Positions 63,826 through 64,000 of a stretch of DNA of 64,000 bases are shown one piece after another. The stretch is from Pegoplata infirma (lineage: Eukaryota; Arthropoda; Insecta; Diptera; Anthomyiidae). A program made the translations under genes and the position numbers. The stretch's first letter is position 1, and each line of letters starts with the position of its first letter. The stretch is taken from assembly GCA_963921195.1 (NCBI GenBank), contig OY992537.1:144966275-145030274 (forward strand), in the 5' to 3' direction. The notes under the pieces are model-generated. The model saw only the letters and a list, made by a program, of their open reading frames with translations. It ran no database searches and was not told the origin of the DNA.

Positions 63826-64000
63826 GCATTAAAAGCTTTCAATGAGTTAAAACAACGCCTTGTAACAAGCCCTGTTTTAACTAGCCCAGATTTCGACCGA
63901 CCCTTTTACGTCCAGTGTGACGCCTCTAATGTAGGCGTGGGTGCTGTTTTGTTTCAGCGAGACGACGGCGAACACCCAATTGAGTATTTTTCCCGTAAAT
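63826..64000 (+). pseudogene. RNase H start, third LTR element (runs off window)
   Basis: GCATTAAAAGCTTTC onward codes ALKAFNELKQRLVTSPVLTS, DFDRPFYVQCDASNVGVGAV and LFQRDDGEHPIEYFSRK, the RNase H start with its first catalytic Asp (D in CDAS). Open to the last base of the window. Confidence 0.92.

Overview
The window is AT-rich eukaryotic DNA with no recognisable host gene. Every long, sequence-supported coding region is a retrotransposon. The families present (a Mag-type and two other Ty3/gypsy-type LTR elements, two LINEs, a canonical Helitron, and many hAT-, PIF/Harbinger- and TA-inserting MITE-like elements) fit an arthropod genome, most likely an insect. A fly is plausible but unproven. 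It reads as a block of nested transposons in which order of insertion can often be read directly, because target-site duplications (TSDs), paralogous empty sites or interrupted reading frames show what each insertion split.

Region 1-9250: an area without a gene holding two hAT-like elements with 8-bp TSDs (3731-4334, 5189-6192), a Harbinger-like element (6494-6829), two elements ending in CACTCA (1048-1621, 8360-9133) and a diverged tandem duplication of about 457 bp (7597-9240).

Region 9254-30002: three copies of one TA-inserting repeat, here called X. X1 (9254-16409) carries a complete Helitron (9490-13020) whose empty site is preserved in X3. X2 (16412-17406) is a reversed partial copy. 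X3 (20097-29344) carries a 7-bp-TSD MITE (itself split by a TA-inserting element), a Harbinger element that contains an intact 5.1-kb LTR retrotransposon with identical LTRs (21494-26631, one 1461-codon gag-pol frame on the minus strand), and a second large Harbinger element with a 120-bp hAT inside.

Region 30182-32770: a hairpin minisatellite split by a 1.9-kb hAT-like element.

Region 33525-46275: a plus-strand LINE (YADD-type reverse transcriptase) cut by at least seven later insertions. One is a Harbinger element that holds a Mag-type LTR retrotransposon (36912-43336), which in turn holds a hAT MITE. Removing the insertions restores the LINE frame at several junctions.

Region 47206-64000: a degenerate plus-strand Ty3/gypsy-type element with a proposed 2.3-kb 5' LTR, a tRNA-Lys-like primer site, a frameshifted gag, protease, RT and RNase H. 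It is interrupted by a minus-strand LINE (FADD-type) carrying two hAT MITEs, by unclassified repeats, and by a 1.4-kb hAT MITE inside the RT/RNase H region. The element runs off the right edge.

The genes do not form a host pathway. The functional logic is that of mobile elements: the 21494-26631 element looks capable of movement, the other retroelements are broken, and almost all DNA transposons here are non-autonomous.
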